A stretch of 64,000 nucleotides of DNA from Mycogone perniciosa (Eukaryota; Ascomycota; Sordariomycetes; Hypocreales; Hypocreaceae), in the NCBI GenBank assembly GCA_025331125.1, contig JAOALB010000091.1:1-64000 (forward strand), written 5' to 3'. The notes beneath the pieces are model-generated. The model had not been told where the DNA came from. It searched no databases and saw nothing but the letters and a program-made list of their open reading frames with translations. Below are positions 13,855 to 25,470 of this stretch, in pieces. How positions within the stretch are numbered: the first letter of the stretch is position 1; every line of letters begins with the position of its first letter. The position numbers and the translations under genes were made by a program.

Positions 13855-16800
13855 TTATTCCGATTGAGTCCTCTTTTCCTCCTCCTCGACGTTCTTCAAT
13901 GTGAAATTTTGTAGTTGCTCCACGGTAGACTCTGAGATCAACTTCATCTCCTCTGCGGTTGTCGTGGCAGCACCCTGTGGCTCTACACTTGTCAGACCCT
14001 TTCGGATAGCTAGAACGTTATCGACAATGACCGCGTCGATGCCTTGCTGGACTTGTCGCTGCGTAATTGTTAACCTCCCGTCATGAAGAATATCTATTCA
14101 CCGAGTTCTTACCTGCACCATCATCGGTTCATTGTTCAACGTGCCGTAACTGACGCACACCAATCCATTTTCCTTCACAACCTTGACCAATCGAGGACTG
14201 TTGATCAGGGGCTCGGCCGCGGAAACGAGTCCGAGCAAGTTCCAGCGACTTGCAAACCGAATGGCCTCCTGAAGAGAGGTCGCCCGGATGTCACCAACCG
14301 GGGCACAACCCGCATCAGTGAGGAACAGGATGGGGATAGACGGCTGCTTAAAACTGAGGCAGAGACAAATATCCGGATTAAAGGAGCTGAAGATGATGTG
14401 CCTCTCTCCAGCTAGGTCGTACACCTTGGAAAGCACCGTGTCGCAGAACGAGTTCAACTCCACCGCGTACGTATCCATTTCATGCTCTTCACTCTCGTGA
14501 AGCATGGGGTACTTCATCTCAATATTGAACCCAATGTGTTCCGGCAGTTGGCGGAACAAATCCTCAAGTGTTGCAAACGGCGCCTGGATAAAGTTGCCTC
14601 TAGAGTTGGCCTTGAAGCCCTTCTCCTTGAAGTCCCTGGTATGCTTCATCCGCTCTTCCATCTCTTGTTGACCGGTGCCAGCGTAGCCCATGGAGTGTGA
14701 CCGCTTCGGTGTAAAGCTATTGCTTCTAGCACGCCCATTCTGTTGTAAGAGGCCACTATGTTTTGAGCCATTCGGGCGATCATTTGATCTTCTGTTATCC
14801 GGGTTGATGTGCAAAAACTGCTCCAGCGTCAGGGTATGAACGGGTGCATCGATGCCCGTTTCGCTGACGAGGAAGTCGTGGTAAATGACCGGAACATGGT
14901 CCTTGGTGAGCTGTACATCAAATTCAACGTACTGAGCACCAAGGTTGGCGGCAGCAATGAATGATGGTAGCGTGTTCTCGCCAAGCTGCAAGGACTTGTT
15001 CGAGGTAATGTTCTTGCCGAGACCTCTGTGACCGATGACCATGGTGGAAGAAAGCTTCTTCCAGTAGGTCTGTCTGGAGGTGATTTCCATGTTGGGATGG
15101 TGGAACGGTGTAATGACCAGGAAATTGAAGTTGACTGTTCCAATCACCTCCAAGCTGCTGTTCATGATGGGGACCCGAAGATCGCCTTGAAGATTCATCC
15201 GCCCGGTGCCGAGGGTCGGTTTTACCGAAGACATGAGGGCCACAGCACGACCAATCTTGTTCTTCTCGCTTCCAGAGTACGTCGGGACAATGTCGAAGAA
15301 GAGCTTCACCTTAGTCGCGTCCTTCGTTGTAAACACGATTGGCTCTGTGGAAATATTATCATGAACGGGGAGATCAACAATGGTTGGCTCACCCTGAGCT
15401 CCATCAGCAGCGACAACGACTGAGAGGGCTGTATCAAGTTGCGTATTATGGGCCTCAGCAAGAGGGATGCTGTCAAGGCTCACAGCATCTATGGCCTTTC
15501 GCACGTCCATGGAGCCGAGACTAACCAATACGAGGCTTTCGTTGGTCAGATAACGATGACCAAAGGTCTTGACAGGCTCGGGGGAACGCGGCGCTTGGTT
15601 CACTCCGTTTGAACGTCGCCCATCAATGGACGAGGTCTCTGTCGGGTTCAAAGGCGGAGATACTGCCACCGCTCTGGCAGCGGCCTCCCCTTCGTTCGTA
15701 TGGGCAGCAAGAAGTCGGGCGATTTCCAAGTGCCCTCGCAAAGCCGCGTGCTCCTTGGCAGTCCAGCCAGAGGCATCTGGTTTTGATACATCTGTGCCGG
15801 CATCAACTAGAAGCTGGGCCACAGAAAGCGAGCCGTCCACGGCTGCAACATGCAGCGGTGTCCAAGCATAAGACTTTTCGGTAATATCCAGGTTTGCCTT
15901 TTGGGACTTGCTTCCCGCCAGAATGACTCGAGCGCAGTCGTCGTGACCAAACCTGGCAGCTACGTGAAGAGCCGTTTCACCAGTTTTGTCGGTCCAGTTG
16001 ATATCGACACCGGCATCAACAAGCATCTTGACGATAACGGTGTAGTTGGATTTGGTGGCAAGAGCAAGAACGGCACCGGACTTGGAAACGCCTTTTCGAA
16101 TCTCTGACTTGGCTTCGCTGCTGCCTTGCCAGTTCTCGCCCTGAAGCAAGGCCTGCGTTGTGAGGGGATGGCCGCCAATGACACTGAGATGAAGAGGCGC
16201 ATAGCCATCGGTATCTTGCCATTCTGGTGCGTCGATGCCATCTTTCGCGTCGAACTGGTTCCACCGTTGCATTCTTGCCATGATGATTTGGCAAACGATG
16301 ACGAACCCGAATTGGGCGGCATAGTGGAGCGGCAACCGTCCCAATGAGTCCCGACTTTTTAGGGCAATTCGATGGTGTTCGCCCATGCTGTCAAACAGAT
16401 ACTCGAGGATTTGCACCGCCTCATCGTCCTTGCTAAGGAGAGTAGACTCTCTGTGGTTGAGAGCCTTCGGTGGGATGGTGGAGGAAACAGCGGGCTGAAG
16501 ATGTCTCTTGGTGAATTGCGTACCGGCGTGTACGGGATGCGCGTTGGAATCCTCATCCGGAGGAGCAGATTTGGTGCGGCCAATATGAATTACGAGGCGG
16601 TGAATGCAGTTTCGGCCGTTGATGTCCTCAGGCTCATCGAGATCTTTGATGTTTTGAAGGAGATACCCAATACATGCCCTTGATCGTCCTGATATAGAGC
16701 GCTGCAGAAGATTCAGCAACAGAGACTGTGACGAATTCTCCGAGATGACGATGCTTGCGTCGACCAGGCCGGTTTTGAGTGAAGCAACGTCGTCATGACG

Positions 16801-17589
16801 AACAGCTTGATCCAACGTGTCCAGCTGCGCCTGCGGAATGTGCAGGAATGCCTTGGCAGATGCCCTGCCGAGGGAGCGGGTGGACCGATCTGACATTGAG
16901 TCGTCGAAGTTCTGTGCATCTCCAAGCACAGAGAGCCACCGATTGATCTCACTGAGCAACCTTGCGAGGTTACCGTCCTTGGAGAAAGGCTTGGGATCGA
17001 CTTTTGTGGACATGTATCGGTGCTGAGAGGCGATTCCAGGTACCTTCTTATCAATTTTCTTTGTGATCTTGAGGAAACCCCTGCGGTTAATTTCACCAAG
17101 CCACTGCAAGTTTCTCAACTGACTTCGTAGCTCTAACAGAGCGCCCATAACTTCTTCAATCTCATCCTGATCCAAGGTGGCGACGACGTCAGGGACACGG
17201 CCATAGCGGTTCTGTAATAGATTGACTCGGCGGTAGGCCTCGGCGTATTTTTTGTTGTAGAAAGAGTCGACATCCTCCAAGTTACGGTCGAGGGCAAAGA
17301 AGAGCTCTGCGTTGGCGAGTTAGGGAGAAGGGCTCAGGCCCAACGGGGGTGTCATTTGTCAAAGGCTACGAAGACCGCCCACCTGCTGGATCTACACTCT
17401 CGCCATTCCGGGCCTTTTCAGCTGCCGCCTTGACGAGTTTCTTGAGGCCCTTGTAGTTGATGTATGAGGCCGCCCACTCGGGGACCTGGTTTCGAGGAAG
17501 ACTTTGAAGGATCGTCTCAGCAACATGCCGCCTCTCAGACGGTAGGGGTTGAGATGGATCCAAACAACTCACTTTCGTCCGAATTTCAT
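13855..17589 (-). CDS. GDE1: SPX-ankyrin-GDPD glycerophosphodiester phosphodiesterase (GDE1 type)
   Basis: Predicted to hydrolyse glycerophosphodiesters such as glycerophosphocholine in the cytosol and to link this to phosphate sensing through its SPX domain. Exons (minus): 17589-17573, 17501-17383, 17306-14113, 14058-13855; the sum is 3534 nt, 1177 residues. The 17-nt first exon encodes MKFGR and splices to give NLPRNQVPEW, the typical SPX start. Order: SPX about 1-150, several ankyrin repeats about 360-585, a C2-like linker, then the GDPD domain from about 800. The GDPD catalytic features are visible: GHRG at 804-807, the Glu/Asp of VEFDVQLT at 840-845, and HDF at 855. Introns have GTGAGT, GTGGGC and GTAAGA donors. 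Length and architecture match yeast Gde1 and filamentous-fungal relatives. Its 1.3 kb upstream region separates it from the PPR gene on the same strand. Confidence 0.95.
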
Positions 17590-18901
17590 GATGGCCACGG
17601 GATTTTTGGCCGCCGCACGTTTCTCTCTCTTCTACTTCGTACGTGGAGTATTTTTCGTCTCGGCGATAATGCTTACGGGGCGAACCCAGCCGTCGTTTTC
17701 TCAAAGGAGCGTCAGAGCTATTGCGGGCTGAGGCTTCTTGGATGAGAGAAGACGAGGGCTGTATCGGTTCTAAATAGTAGATCAGAAACAGAGAAAGGGG
17801 AAAGTAAAACAATGAAAGTGCCGAGAGGATCTAGACCAGGTCGCGTGACGATGACTAGATGAATTCCGCTTTGTCGACGACGGCTAATTGTGGGCGATCG
17901 TGAGACAGTGCGCGCCGACCACCACCCAAAGGGCCGGGGGTTTGTTCCTGTCCAGATTTGATTTCAGAAACAGAGACAGGAGAAGAAACTCATCGGTCTC
18001 AGGTCCGCAGTTGGCTGATGATTGCGAGCCGACCTGCTAATAGTAGCTGCCAACTGCCTCAACCGCCAGGAGCCAACAGGGGCCGTAGTCGTATTATTGT
18101 TGTAGTAGTAATAGTAGTGTTGGTTCTCCGGACAGAGAGGTACGAGTAAGCAACCGAAGCGGTGGCGCGAGTCACGAGAATCTGGTTCGACTCGATTCAA
18201 GACAGCTCCAGAGGGATGATGAGTGCCATCGTCTTTTTCGTGTGTTTTGTCATCGGTGCTCCATCATCCCCACCAGCCGACTTTTCAAGACCGCAATAGT
18301 GAGGGAATAGCCTCGAATCTCCTCAAATCTGCAGCAAAAGGACCCTGAAAATGGCGGAACATTTGCCTGAGAATCGACGCTCGTCGTTGGCTGACGGAGT
18401 GGGTAATCTCCATGTCACATAGAGCCCCTGGCCCTGGACGCACATGGGGCCATTGAGTGGACACGCGCTGCTCCTCGTGACCCGAACCATAGGTCGGCTT
18501 CGTTGAGAGCCGCTCCACTAGTATTCCAGTGTCGCCGCCCGGGCCCGCATTGCAGCCGCCAGAGGACACTGTTTGGCTGCTACAGCGGCTGAGCTCACTG
18601 TAGCATCACTGCATCAGCACTGTATATGTACGAAGTACGTCCTCCTTACAGGGCTGTATGCACCTGTTGCTTGGATGCATCCCTCATTGTCTGGATGCAT
18701 GCAACTTCCATTGTCCAGAATGGTTATCAATCATCAATCAAACGAGGCAAGCAAAAATGTTTGCTCCCATCGACCTGTCTTGATTATATTAGTACAATCC
18801 CACTCCCATACAGCATGCATGAACTTCCTTACAGGGTCTCCCCTGGTTTATGTATGTATGTATATATTCGTACATGTTGATGTCTCTCCTCTCTTATCTT
18901 A
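17590..18901. other. Intergenic region upstream of GDE1
   Basis: About 1.3 kb between the GDE1 start and the end of the PPR gene on the same strand. It should hold the GDE1 promoter and the PPR 3' UTR. Visible: a TAG/GTA-rich tract near 18095-18120 and a TACGAAGTA variant of the dispersed 9-mer near 18629. I saw no perfect CACGTG phosphate-response box. Confidence 0.6.
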
Positions 18902-21058
18902 TCATGTTCCCGCCATCCATTGCCGCTGTTCGGAGGACGCCGCCCTCTCAGATACCGGCCAGCCTAGTAAATGCTTTGGTCTTGATCCTGGACTTTCCAA
19001 GCTGCCAGGGTGTGCTAATACTACTCGGGTTGGCTCCGCAAGAGTCGCGGCCCCTGATTCTTCTCCCTCCGGCATCGTGTCGAGGGATGGCTCAGAAGCT
19101 CGCGGAATGTCGTCCACGTAACCCCTAAACTCACTGTCTGAGGAGGTATGTGCATTCCTCTCAAGGCTTTGACACTGCTCCAAGAGCAACTGTGTTGATG
19201 GCCCGTGCCAAAATCCGCTGTTGGCGGACAGCAGCTCCTCAAATTCTCGGCTCAGCTGTAAAGATCGCTGGATAGCGGCATTGCTTATATGTAGCACCAT
19301 TGATATGCGAAATGTTGGTGACAGGTCGGGGTATAAAAGTTTGCTCTCGATTGAGGATGTCGTTTTTCTTACGAGAACGTACTCCTTCAAGAGACTCTCA
19401 ATCTGCAGCACTCTGCTCTTGGATCTGCCCGCGCCATCTTCAAGGTTCAATGAATTTTGTTCCAGAGATGCGTTCTCCTCCAGTACTTTCAGAAATTTCT
19501 GAAGCTTATGAACAGAAATGTCCAGATTGATTAGTACAAAACCAGGGGGTGGCTTCCCTGGATTGTTGAGGCCGCAGATATCGAGCAAAACTTGCATTCG
19601 GCCAGCGATATAGGAATTGCTCTCAGCATCTCCACCTAATAGTGACCTCTGCCACTTGGCTAAAGAATTAGTAAACCCACGTATTAACCGTACCGCTGCC
19701 CTCCAATCCAGAGCATTGATGCACTCGTCAAGTAACAGTCTGGTTGTCCTTGTGCTCAAGTTCACGCCGGATCGCATACATGAAAGAAAGAAAGAAGCAG
19801 CTTGGTCGAAGAGCTTAAAGTGGAGTAAGCCATTAATGACTTCTTCAACCAAGGGCTGGTTGAGCGGGACGTGTTCCCAAACCCAATTGCCAGTGTGTGT
19901 CCGACGTTTTGTATCAGCCGCCCAAAGGAGGAGACCTGGCCACTCCTCCAAGTCCGCGACATGTCTCCTGCGAATTTTCCCTCCAGTCCTGCCGTCAAGT
20001 CCAGTAATACAAGAGAGGGCACGGAGGAATCTCCCATGGTTATTTGTGCACTTGTAATGGTTCAAAATCGCCACAAAGGTGGATGCCGTAGGTTGCAGTA
20101 GCCGGTCATGGAAAAAGGAGTGCACAAGCGCATCAGCAAATGCATGGTGGCCAGATTTGTCGAAGGCAACAATAAGAGTATTGTAGGTATGCATATCAGG
20201 CGGGTGCGCAGAGACAAGTAGGTTGTAGCACACTCTACCAATTCTCTCCTTCATGCTGAGATTGGAAGCGCCGACAAGTGACCTGAGGCGTTTGTTGAGC
20301 AACGCCGTGTTCTTCTGTGCCTGGCTTGGGTTTGTCGAACGAAACGTAAAACTGGGGCGTCCTTCATCCACCATCTTGCGGGCTTCATCAAACGAGGGGC
20401 TCGGTGATGAGCTGTCGGCGAGGAAATCAGCACGCTGCATGAGATTTCGGACTAGCTGTTCGGTATTTATAGTCTCGTTCAACAGCTGGATCTGGTTGCG
20501 GGATTCTCGATACCGAGCCCCCTTGTCAGACTCCTCTGCTATGATGGCCCGCTCAAGTCGGTCGTAATCTATTCGTCTTGCCACGCTCAAGGATGCTTCA
20601 CTGGGGCCGCCGTAGTATTCTTGTTTCAGGCTCTCGACGAGATCGGATGCGCTAATTGTGGCTGGCTGTTGGATTTCCTTCATGAATGGTCGATTCGTGT
20701 ATATCGCCTTCAGACTGCGCCAGAGGGAATCCATTTGCTGTATGCTAAGATCCGGCAATCTCGAGTCGACATCACTGTTGTCTGTCGAGCGGCGCTCTTG
20801 TAGGTCGGCCAACTCACGCCGCGCCTCGTCCAATTGGCGATCCAATTCCTTCCTGCGGTCATCCTTCCTAACGGCATCGACGAGAGCCGCGGTAGCAAAG
20901 ACAGAGCTGTAGCATGCGGTGAATATTTCGGCGAATGTCGGCTTGCGTCGAGCTGTTGCTGTTGTCACTCTCTTCCCCAGGGCATTGACAGTGGTGCTGC
21001 AGGCTCTGCATCCGCAACGGTGAGCCTGTCCGGCTCTGGACCAGAGTGACTGCATCAC
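18902..21058 (-). CDS. Pentatricopeptide-repeat-like mitochondrial protein
   Basis: Single-exon ORF of 718 residues. The N terminus is basic with few acidic residues (Arg/Lys/Ala/Thr up to about 40), as in a mitochondrial presequence. It is followed by a hydrophobic stretch about 45-61 and a charged helical segment about 64-92 that could form a coiled coil. A PPR-like pair of helices is recognisable at about 288-345 (HTYNTLIVAF, then TFVAILNHY). The rest is helical and weakly repetitive, as in fungal PPR proteins acting on mitochondrial RNA or translation; the specific target is unknown. It diverges from the CZIB gene over a 291-bp shared promoter. Assignment to the PPR superfamily is by motif only and no orthologue name is claimed. 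Confidence 0.8.
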   Translation of the reverse strand: MMQSLWSRAGQAHRCGCRACSTTVNALGKRVTTATARRKPTFAEIFTACYSSVFATAALVDAVRKDDRRKELDRQLDEARRELADLQERRSTDNSDVDSRLPDLSIQQMDSLWRSLKAIYTNRPFMKEIQQPATISASDLVESLKQEYYGGPSEASLSVARRIDYDRLERAIIAEESDKGARYRESRNQIQLLNETINTEQLVRNLMQRADFLADSSSPSPSFDEARKMVDEGRPSFTFRSTNPSQAQKNTALLNKRLRSLVGASNLSMKERIGRVCYNLLVSAHPPDMHTYNTLIVAFDKSGHHAFADALVHSFFHDRLLQPTASTFVAILNHYKCTNNHGRFLRALSCITGLDGRTGGKIRRRHVADLEEWPGLLLWAADTKRRTHTGNWVWEHVPLNQPLVEEVINGLLHFKLFDQAASFFLSCMRSGVNLSTRTTRLLLDECINALDWRAAVRLIRGFTNSLAKWQRSLLGGDAESNSYIAGRMQVLLDICGLNNPGKPPPGFVLINLDISVHKLQKFLKVLEENASLEQNSLNLEDGAGRSKSRVLQIESLLKEYVLVRKTTSSIESKLLYPDLSPTFRISMVLHISNAAIQRSLQLSREFEELLSANSGFWHGPSTQLLLEQCQSLERNAHTSSDSEFRGYVDDIPRASEPSLDTMPEGEESGAATLAEPTRVVLAHPGSLESPGSRPKHLLGWPVSERAASSEQRQWMAGT

Positions 21059-21189
21059 CCCAGCATTTGTGGATGGTGACGCAGGCTGTATGGAGCGCCC
21101 GGCGGTTAGGAGTTTGATTTGAGGTTGATGCCCATCTCCTGCGCCTACAGAAAATCGAACGATGCTGGAGCTTCCAAAGTGGTGTCGTT

Positions 21190-21199
21190 ATCACGTGAT
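21190..21199. promoter_or_regulatory. ATCACGTGAT palindrome (CDEI/Cbf1-type E-box) in divergent promoter
   Basis: Perfect 10-bp palindrome with a CACGTG core, 132 bp upstream of the PPR start codon and 150 bp upstream of the CZIB start codon. It matches the RTCACRTG consensus of the yeast centromere/promoter factor Cbf1. Function here is inferred from position and motif only. Confidence 0.5.
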
Positions 21200-21349
21200 G
21201 GTGCTCATGATCCCCCACTCCAGAGCATATCTTGTCTCTTACACCCAGCGCCAAGGCGAACACAGACGACGATATCAGCAGGAATCTGGCTTTCTTTAAT
21301 ACTTAGGCTTACTTTCCAGGTCTTTTTCGGCGCTTCCAAAATAACCAAA

Positions 21350-22067
21350 ATGTTCACCCTCACTCTCAAGGCAGAGCTCACAGGGTGTGTGCCCTGACAG
21401 AAACCCCGCGATGTTCTCATGTTAACGTTTGACAGAGTGACCAACTTGCGGCCAAACGATACGGAAGAAAATCCATTCTGGTTCATGTTCAAGGTCCAGT
21501 GCACATCTTGCCGAGAGACTCACAATAACTATGTTGGAGTAAACCGCTTTGTATGCTCTCTCCGTTACTCCCTGCAGGTGCCAGAGCCATGCTTATATCT
21601 GCCCAACTAGGAAATGAATGAGATGAGTGGGAGCCGGGGTGAGGCCAACTTCGTCTGGAAGTGCAAGAACTGCAAGGTAGTACCCTTCCCTTTCTCATTC
21701 ACGTCAATACAGAAATGTTGCTAACTATTTTTCTTTGTAGCGGGAGTCCTCTGCAACTATCAAGGCTGCTCCCGCGCCGTACGAGCAAGGCGAGCCGCCC
21801 AAGGCACAGAAGGTTATTGAATTCGACTGCCGTGGTCTGGAATTTACTGAATTCAAGTCAGAGGTGCGTAGTCGCTTGTTCCATTATTTGCTGAATGGTA
21901 AAGCTAATTGCAGGAACTTCCAGGGTGAGTGGCTAGCCGAGGGTACTGACTCTGGCACCAAGTTCACAGGGATCGAGCTGGTCGAAGGAGAATGGTATGA
22001 TTATGATGAGAAGGCGGGGGATGAAGTGAGCATCAAGGAAATAACCTGGGAGATCAAACGGGCCTAA
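21350..22067 (+). CDS. CXXC-motif zinc-binding protein, DUF866/CZIB family
   Basis: Five exons: 21350-21384, 21436-21550, 21611-21676, 21741-21863, 21924-22067; 483 nt, 160 residues, the usual size for this small eukaryotic family (human C1orf123/CZIB). Two CXXC pairs are visible: CTSC in exon 2 and CKNC at the end of exon 3, typical of the zinc site. The C terminus (EGEWYDYDEKAGDEVSI, then WEIKRA) is strongly family-like. The last acceptor is the AG before GGT at 21924; the upstream AG would bring in a TGA. No enzymatic role is established for the family. It shares a divergent promoter with the PPR gene and is followed 200 bp later by the Rpr2-type gene. Confidence 0.93.
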
Positions 22068-22266
22068 GAAGCAAGCTAAATTATCAATAAAGAAACATTC
22101 AGAGACAAAGATGTGAGTGTCAAGAAAATTACAGGGTAAGTCAATGTTGGTCAGTGAGACAAATGCACACAGGGTGTCGATATTTATCGCGCCCCACTAG
22201 TATTATCGAAGCTTCAAACTTCTACAACAGTTTCGACCTTGTCTGTCACCCAGCCAGCTTGATCCA

Positions 22267-22818
22267 ATGGCTTCCGCAGAGGTCTTTACTGGGTTGAACT
22301 ACCTCACAGATGCTGCGCATCGTCTTCGAAAAATCGCACCCGAAACCTCGGCACATCTTATGAGCCAACGGGCCGATTTGCTCTACCATCACGACATCCT
22401 TCAGTCTGAAGCTCAGCGACAACATGTCTGCGGTGTCTGCGGACACATCATGATCCCGGGACAGGGCACTGAGCTGAAGCTGGAGACTCAGAAAGCACGC
22501 AAAAGGAAGAGGACACACCCGAACAAGAAAAAGCCGACTGCCGCTGCTACCGGGCCCTGCAAGCTGTTGTCCTGCGGCTTCTGCGACAGAGTCACCAATA
22601 TTGGCCTCCCAGCTCCTGAGCCAGTTACGCGTCGCAAAATCGCAAAGCCTCGGAGCCACAAGAGCGCGGAGACGATCGAGGCACCAAAAGCGCCCACTGC
22701 TAATGCAAGCAGTAAGAAGCGCGCGAAGAATCGGAAAACAGGTCTGCAAGCTCTTCTATCCGGCCAGCAGAATCGCCAGTCAAATCCGCTTTCGCTGGCG
22801 GATTTCATGAAGAAATAA
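22267..22818 (+). CDS. RNase P/MRP protein subunit, Rpr2/Rpp21/Snm1 family
   Basis: Single exon, 183 residues. The Rpr2-type zinc ribbon is visible: CGVCG (about 55-59) and CGFC (about 102-105), the first preceded by a long amphipathic helix containing RLRKIAPETSAHLM. The spacer and C-terminal half are highly basic (KKRAKNRK), consistent with RNA binding, and the end reads LSLADFMKK. Members are subunits of RNase P (tRNA 5' processing) or RNase MRP (pre-rRNA processing) in the nucleus and nucleolus. I cannot separate an Rpr2 from a Snm1 orthologue by eye. It starts 200 bp after the CZIB stop on the same strand. Confidence 0.85.
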   Translation: MASAEVFTGLNYLTDAAHRLRKIAPETSAHLMSQRADLLYHHDILQSEAQRQHVCGVCGHIMIPGQGTELKLETQKARKRKRTHPNKKKPTAAATGPCKLLSCGFCDRVTNIGLPAPEPVTRRKIAKPRSHKSAETIEAPKAPTANASSKKRAKNRKTGLQALLSGQQNRQSNPLSLADFMKK

Positions 22819-23139
22819 TCGGGGCATCAGACTGTCGTTGGACGACTCTTTACGAAAAATGGAGCCTCATAAATAATCTATCCTGAGAACGAACTACGGA
22901 AAGAGATTCAGCGTACAGACCGGACACAGACGATGTGATGATGTTATTCTTCATATACAGAATCCTGCAGTCTGATGGTCTTCCCAATCTGGCCGAAGAG
23001 TCGGGAACATTCTAGCGCCGACTGCCTGAGCCATGACATAACTCCAAAATTGCCCCTCCAAAAAATTTAGAACCCCGCCATCCAGTCAGAGGCTTCATCG
23101 CGCCAACCACACATTTCTGCGACACATTCAGCAATCACG
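22819..23139. other. Intergenic: Rpr2-type 3' UTR and ZPR1 promoter
   Basis: A 321-bp spacer between two plus-strand genes. No additional ORF or RNA gene is seen. Confidence 0.7.
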
Positions 23140-24655
23140 ATGGCGTCCGAAGAACAGAACAGCACAACGGTTCAGGCGCCGACGAATATGTTTGAGTCGA
23201 TCGGAAACCAGGCTCAGGGCCTGACAAATGGCGCCACCACCGACGAGGACGACTTCACGCCAGTGGATGAAATCGAATCCCTATGCATGAACTGCCACGA
23301 AAATGTAAGTCCAACACAAATCACCGAGGAATATTCTTTTTTTCGAAGAAACAAACCCAATAACTAACCAACTTGGAACACAGGGCATTACGAGACTCCT
23401 CCTTACTGCCATCCCCTACTTCCGCGAGGTCGTCATCATGTCCTTTGCCTGCGACCACTGTGGCCTCCAGAACAACGAGATCCAACCCGCCGGCACCATC
23501 CAGCCCAAAGGCACACACTACGAATTGCGCCTGACGGACCTCGCCGACTTCTCCCGCCAGGTCGTCAAATCCGACACCGCGACCGTCAAGTTCATCGAAA
23601 TTGATCTCGAGATCCCCGCAGGCCGAGGCCAGCTGACAAATGTCGAGGGCTTGCTGACTACCGTGGTGGATGACCTGCAGATGGGCCAGGAGGCACGCAA
23701 GGAGCAGACCCCAGAGATTTACGAAAAGGTCGCCGAGATCATCAAGAAGGGCAGAGCCATGCTGGCTGGAGAGTCGTTCCCCTTCCGGGTATACATCGAC
23801 GACCCTGCCGGCAACTCATTCATCGCCCCTGACCTCAAGGACGGTGTCGGCAAATGGGAGAAGCATGAATTCGCCCGAACCCCAGAGCAGAACGCAGCGC
23901 TCGGCCTCTCCGACAGCAACGCCGCCGCCGACGCGTCTAACCCAGGCCTCACAGCCGACGGTGACATCATCCCCAACGAAGTTTACAGCTTCCCCGCCAC
24001 ATGCCCAGGATGCATGCACTCCTGCACCACCCACATGAAGATGGTCGACATCCCCCACTTCAAGCAAGTCGTCCTCATGTCCACCGTCTGCGAAGACTGC
24101 GGCTACCGCTCCAACGACGTCAAAACCGGCGGCGAAATCCCCGACCACGGCGAGAAAATCACCCTCGTCGTCGACTCCGACATCGACCTCGCCCGCGACA
24201 TCCTCAAGAGCGAAACCTGTGGCCTCGAGTGCCCTGAGCTGAAACTCCAGGTCAACCCCGGCACCCTCGGCGGACGCTTCACCACCGTCGAGGGCCTCCT
24301 CACACAAGTCCGCAACGACCTCCACGGTCAAATCTTCCAAGTCGGCGAGGGCGGCGACTCGCTCATCTCAGGCGAGAAAACCCAGTGGGATGACTTCTTC
24401 AACGGCCTTGATGCCGCCATCAGCGGTGCTAAGCCGTTTACCGTCATTTTGACAGATCCATTTGCTAGTAGTTATGTTCAGCCGCTGGTTGACCCCCCAG
24501 CCCCCGATCCAAAAATTACAAGGGAGAAGTACACGAGGACGGACGAGGAGGAGGAGGAGTTGGGTTTGAAGGATATGAAGGTTGAAGGGTATGAGGAGCC
24601 AGAGAAGGAGGAGGAGAAGGCGGAGGAAGAGGTCAACGGTGAAGCGGCACATTGA
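23140..24655 (+). CDS. ZPR1: Zinc finger protein ZPR1
   Basis: Two exons, 23140-23304 and 23384-24655, giving 478 residues. The intron has a GTAAGT donor, a TAACTAAC branch site and a CAG acceptor. Two ZPR1 zinc fingers are visible in the usual tandem arrangement: C49-x2-C52 with C78-x2-C81, and C262-x2-C265 with C291-x2-C294. Each is followed by a similar beta-rich domain containing GRF/GRG-TxVEGLLT. The C terminus is very acidic and Lys/Glu-rich. ZPR1 binds the translation elongation factor eEF1A and acts as a folding chaperone for it; it shuttles to the nucleus in growing cells. Length agrees with yeast Zpr1 (about 490). The gene is convergent with the next one. Confidence 0.97.
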
Positions 24656-25470
24656 TGATGATATTTGCAAAATTCAAGAGAAATAGATAGAATGGAAATG
24701 AGTAAAACGTTACACAACCCTAGTGTTTTGTTTCAGTAAAAAATTTACATCATCAACTGTTCAGGTTTGGCATCGCAAGGAACCCAAGGGATCACGACCC
24801 AATAGGAGGCAAATGTCAAGAACCATAAGTATTAGGTAGCAGTCTGCCTAATAACTTCATACACAGAGGGTATACCACACAACAACGCAAGACAAAAGAC
24901 TTAAGAAAAAAAGAAACATGAAACCATGAAGGCAACCTGAAGCCCTCAGAAGGAACCCTGTAAACGCCGTCGCCATAATGCCACACGTTTCCAGCCAGCC
25001 ATTCGTTCGTTTCCACAAGTGCCTTTGCCTCTCTGCCTTCTCCCCCATCTCTCCCCTTCCGTTATTCACCCTAGCCGCAGCTTGAGGTGGTCCATCAACC
25101 AATCTAGCCCAGCCTTGTATCCTTTTCCCCTTGTTTCCCCTTGGCCTTTCCAGTTCGTCAACTTATTAAAGAACCTGTTCCCTGGGCCGCATGCAAAGAG
25201 AAGGGCTCTGTCCTTGAATCCCACCCTCCATGCGGCAACCCCTTCTTCGTGTTGAACAAGTCCTTGATTATCCTACACTTGTCGTGCCATTATTCTCCTT
25301 GAACCAAGAACCAAATCCTAGGCCGAGCGCAACCGCAAACAGTCTAACATTTTATACGAGCCAAATGGCCGTTTCAACAAACCCAGCTCAAACCGTCAAT
25401 AATAGTTCCTCACAGAAAAACCGACATATTTGTAAGGGTCTCATCGTAATGTCGGGTACGCACAGATGGC
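24656..25470. other. Convergent 3' region between ZPR1 and the 690-residue gene
   Basis: About 0.8 kb between two convergent stop codons, expected to hold both 3' UTRs. Small ORFs here overlap on both strands and look noncoding. Confidence 0.6.

Noticed and set aside
23816..24340. 174-residue minus-strand ORF opposite ZPR1
   Set aside because: Shadow of the GC-rich third codon positions of the ZPR1 coding strand.
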